Assembly (NCBI GenBank): GCA_029531795.1
Contig: JAPEIS010000002.1
Location: 496,001-560,000, forward strand
Source: Sclerotinia nivalis
Taxonomy: Eukaryota > Ascomycota > Leotiomycetes > Helotiales > Sclerotiniaceae
DNA: 64,000 nt
Reading direction: 5' to 3'
Each line of letters starts with the position of its first letter. Positions within the stretch are counted from its first letter, which is position 1. A program made the translations under genes and the position numbers. Shown here piece after piece: positions 62,329-64,000 of the stretch. The notes under the pieces were generated by a model, which made no database searches, had not been told where the DNA came from, and worked only from the letters and a program-made list of their open reading frames with translations.

Positions 62329-63258
62329 ATGGAATTCTCAATACATAATTTACAAAAATACAAGCTAGCTGTGCATATCATACAGCTATCCATGGCGGTG
62401 GTCATATGGATCTTAGATATTGTCGTGATGCGATCATCTGCAAATGTTGATGGAAGGCTCGGATGGAATTTCGGATATGTATGTTTTTATCCTTTCACAG
62501 ATGAAATATGTTTGGTTACTGATGAGTTTGAATAGACTTTCTTGGTTTTACCGGCAGTTATATATCTTACAATGACAGTACGATTTCCAAGGACGAGGAA
62601 GTTCGCAAATCCATATGCGCTGTTGATTATTGATCTCGTTTGGTGTATCATGGCTTTGTCGGCATTTGCGGCAGTCGCAAATTGGAATGGAACTGGAAGA
62701 TGTGGAAGTGGTTGTAAGGTGAGCAAGGCAGTTGTTGGGTTGGGAGTGTTTTTATGGTATGATTCTATCCTCTTCATCAAAACCCTCAGTAATCCATATC
62801 TAATCCAAGATAATAGGCTCTTTTGGATCCTTTCAACAGCTATGTCAGTTTATGGCCTTATGTACTACAGAAGAGAAGGTTATCTACCAGGCGCATCTCG
62901 AGCCCCCAATAACGCAGCCATGATTGATCCCGACAAAGAAGCCTTCTCCACCGCTCCCCACGATGACGAATATGCACCCGTTCATAACGCAGAAGAACAT
63001 GAAGAACATGAATTACATGATGATGGATATCCGGGAGGAAATTTCGTAGGGAGGGTTCATACACCAGATTACGAACCTTCGAGTTATGGAGGTTCGTATG
63101 CACCTACATCGATGGCTCATCATGATGATTTGGAAGCTTCAACGGCGTATACGGGATATAGTGCGAGTGGGTATGGAGGATCACAAAACTCTAGGACAGG
63201 ACGAGCTCAATTTCCTACGGGGAATTATGATAATATCCCGGTGATTGGTGAACCATGA
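62329..63258 (+). CDS. MARVEL-domain membrane protein
   Basis: Exons 62329-62478, 62536-62756 and 62817-63258, giving 270 aa. Four membrane segments fit the MARVEL fold: HIIQLSMAVVIWILDIVVM, FLVLPAVIYLTMTV, ALLIIDLVWCIMALSAFAAVA with the NWNG...CGSGCK loop, and a last helix through VVGLGVFLWLFWILSTAMSV. The tail is soluble, rich in His, Glu, Asp, Gly and Tyr (EEHEEHELHDDG), and is probably cytosolic. The second intron (62757-62816, GTATGA...CTAATCC...ATAG) is 60 bp, in frame and free of stops, so reading through it adds 20 residues (290 aa). I prefer splicing because it makes helix 4 continuous. MARVEL proteins act in membrane apposition and vesicle traffic, often at the plasma membrane. Confidence 0.88.
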
Positions 63259-64000
63259 GGAAATACATTATTCATCAATAAATGAGTAATGCATGAACGG
63301 ATGGATGAATGACACAGGATAGATGATTTTGCGTTGGCGTTTCTGGTCCTGCTCTTGTGGTTTTCATACCAATGGATACCTACAAAATTATCTGTGTATG
63401 TGTGTGCTGGATTGGTGGATGGATGGATGGATTGGTTGAGGAAGGGACACATACAGTTACATATGAATGCATGCATTTATTGCATGTATTACATGTATTT
63501 GATTGTATGAGAACAGCATGTGATGAAAAGGAAACATGACTTGCATATGTACATTCGGGGGTTTTAGGGAGAAATTTGTGGAGGGCTTCACTTGGCACGA
63601 ACATAGGTAAGCACGAGGATAGGATGGTGAGGGTGAGGGTGAGGATAAGGATGAATTTGGATCCGGAGGGTGACTTCACAATGGATTTTATATAGAAAAT
63701 TACCTTTGTACAAAGGGATGAAATGGAATTAAATATATTAAAACGAAAAGTAAAAAGTATGAATTTATTGATGGATGGATAAACAACATTTGTGATTCTT
63801 TTTTTTATGAATGAGATCTCCAATATCTCTCATCTAATGCCTCTAAAATATTATTTATCCACGGCCCGATGATTCACATTATTGGTGCCCAACAATATGT
63901 GAGGATGTGTGAGGATGTGTGATGCGTGAGAATTTACGGTAAGGAACATGAATGTGATGGTACTGGTAAGGTAAAACTGCATTTTGGTTGAGACAAATAT
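63259..64000. other. 3' flank, no gene seen
   Basis: Simple-sequence rich: ggat tetramers near 63297-63306 and 63415-63435, and gagggt-type repeats near 63627-63645. A 147-codon minus frame (63380-63823) is low-complexity Ser/Thr/Pro/His and is not supported. Confidence 0.5.

Noticed and set aside
63380..63823. 147-codon minus-strand frame at the right edge
   Set aside because: Runs through ggat-type simple repeats and has no domain character.
1..64000. tRNA genes, rRNA, CRISPR arrays, riboswitches
   Set aside because: I looked for tRNA B-box-like GGTTCGANTCC sites and direct-repeat arrays and saw none that fold or repeat convincingly; CRISPR and bacterial riboswitches are not expected in a fungal nuclear genome.

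Overview
The window looks like nuclear DNA of a filamentous ascomycete, most likely a Leotiomycete of the Botrytis/Sclerotinia group. The evidence is short (about 45-120 bp) GT-AG introns with CTAAC/CTGAC-type branch points, A+T-rich intergenic DNA, long gene-free spacers, no operons, and typical ascomycete families (Zn2Cys6 regulator, NRPS-like reductases, GMC oxidoreductase, 14-helix MFS, MARVEL protein). The clearest taxonomic hint is a head-to-head pair matching the D-galacturonate genes lga1 and gar2, known as a divergent pair in Botrytis (gaaC/gaaA in Aspergillus). Species cannot be fixed by reading alone.

Layout. 1-2.9 kb: no gene seen. 2.9-5.8 kb: a divergent pair, a DAO-type FAD oxidoreductase (-) and a glutathione peroxidase (+). 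5.8-13.0 kb: a 7.2 kb spacer with simple repeats. 13.0-14.0 kb: an F-box/2EXR-like protein. 16.6-20.5 kb: lga1 (-) and gar2 (+) sharing a 1.65 kb intergenic region with a perfect TCCNCCAAT element. 22.3-22.7 kb: a small secreted protein whose acidic tail lies in a second exon. 23-24.6 kb: coding-like but unassignable stretches. 25.8-27.1 kb: a zinc alcohol dehydrogenase with a possible spliced C-terminal extension. 27.5-27.8 kb: a foldback (MITE-like) repeat. 28.6-30.9 kb: a Zn2Cys6 transcription factor. 33.7-35.7 kb: a secreted GMC oxidoreductase. 37.9-49.4 kb: two NRPS-like adenylation-thiolation-reductase (A-T-R) genes flanking an aldo-keto reductase. 51.1-52.8 kb: a secreted carboxylesterase. 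52.8-59.5 kb: gene-poor, with one weak three-exon candidate. 59.5-63.3 kb: a VBA-like MFS transporter (-) divergent from a MARVEL membrane protein (+).

How they may work together. gar2 and lga1 supply two steps of pectin-derived D-galacturonate catabolism: reduction to L-galactonate, and cleavage of 2-keto-3-deoxy-L-galactonate to pyruvate and L-glyceraldehyde. The block from the Zn2Cys6 regulator to the carboxylesterase (28.6-52.8 kb) has the composition of a secondary-metabolite cluster built on two carboxylic-acid-reductase-like enzymes rather than a PKS or full NRPS: activation and reduction of carboxylic acids, carbonyl reduction, extracellular oxidation and ester cleavage. That grouping is an inference from gene content and proximity. 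All exon structures given here are hand-built from splice signals and reading-frame continuity.
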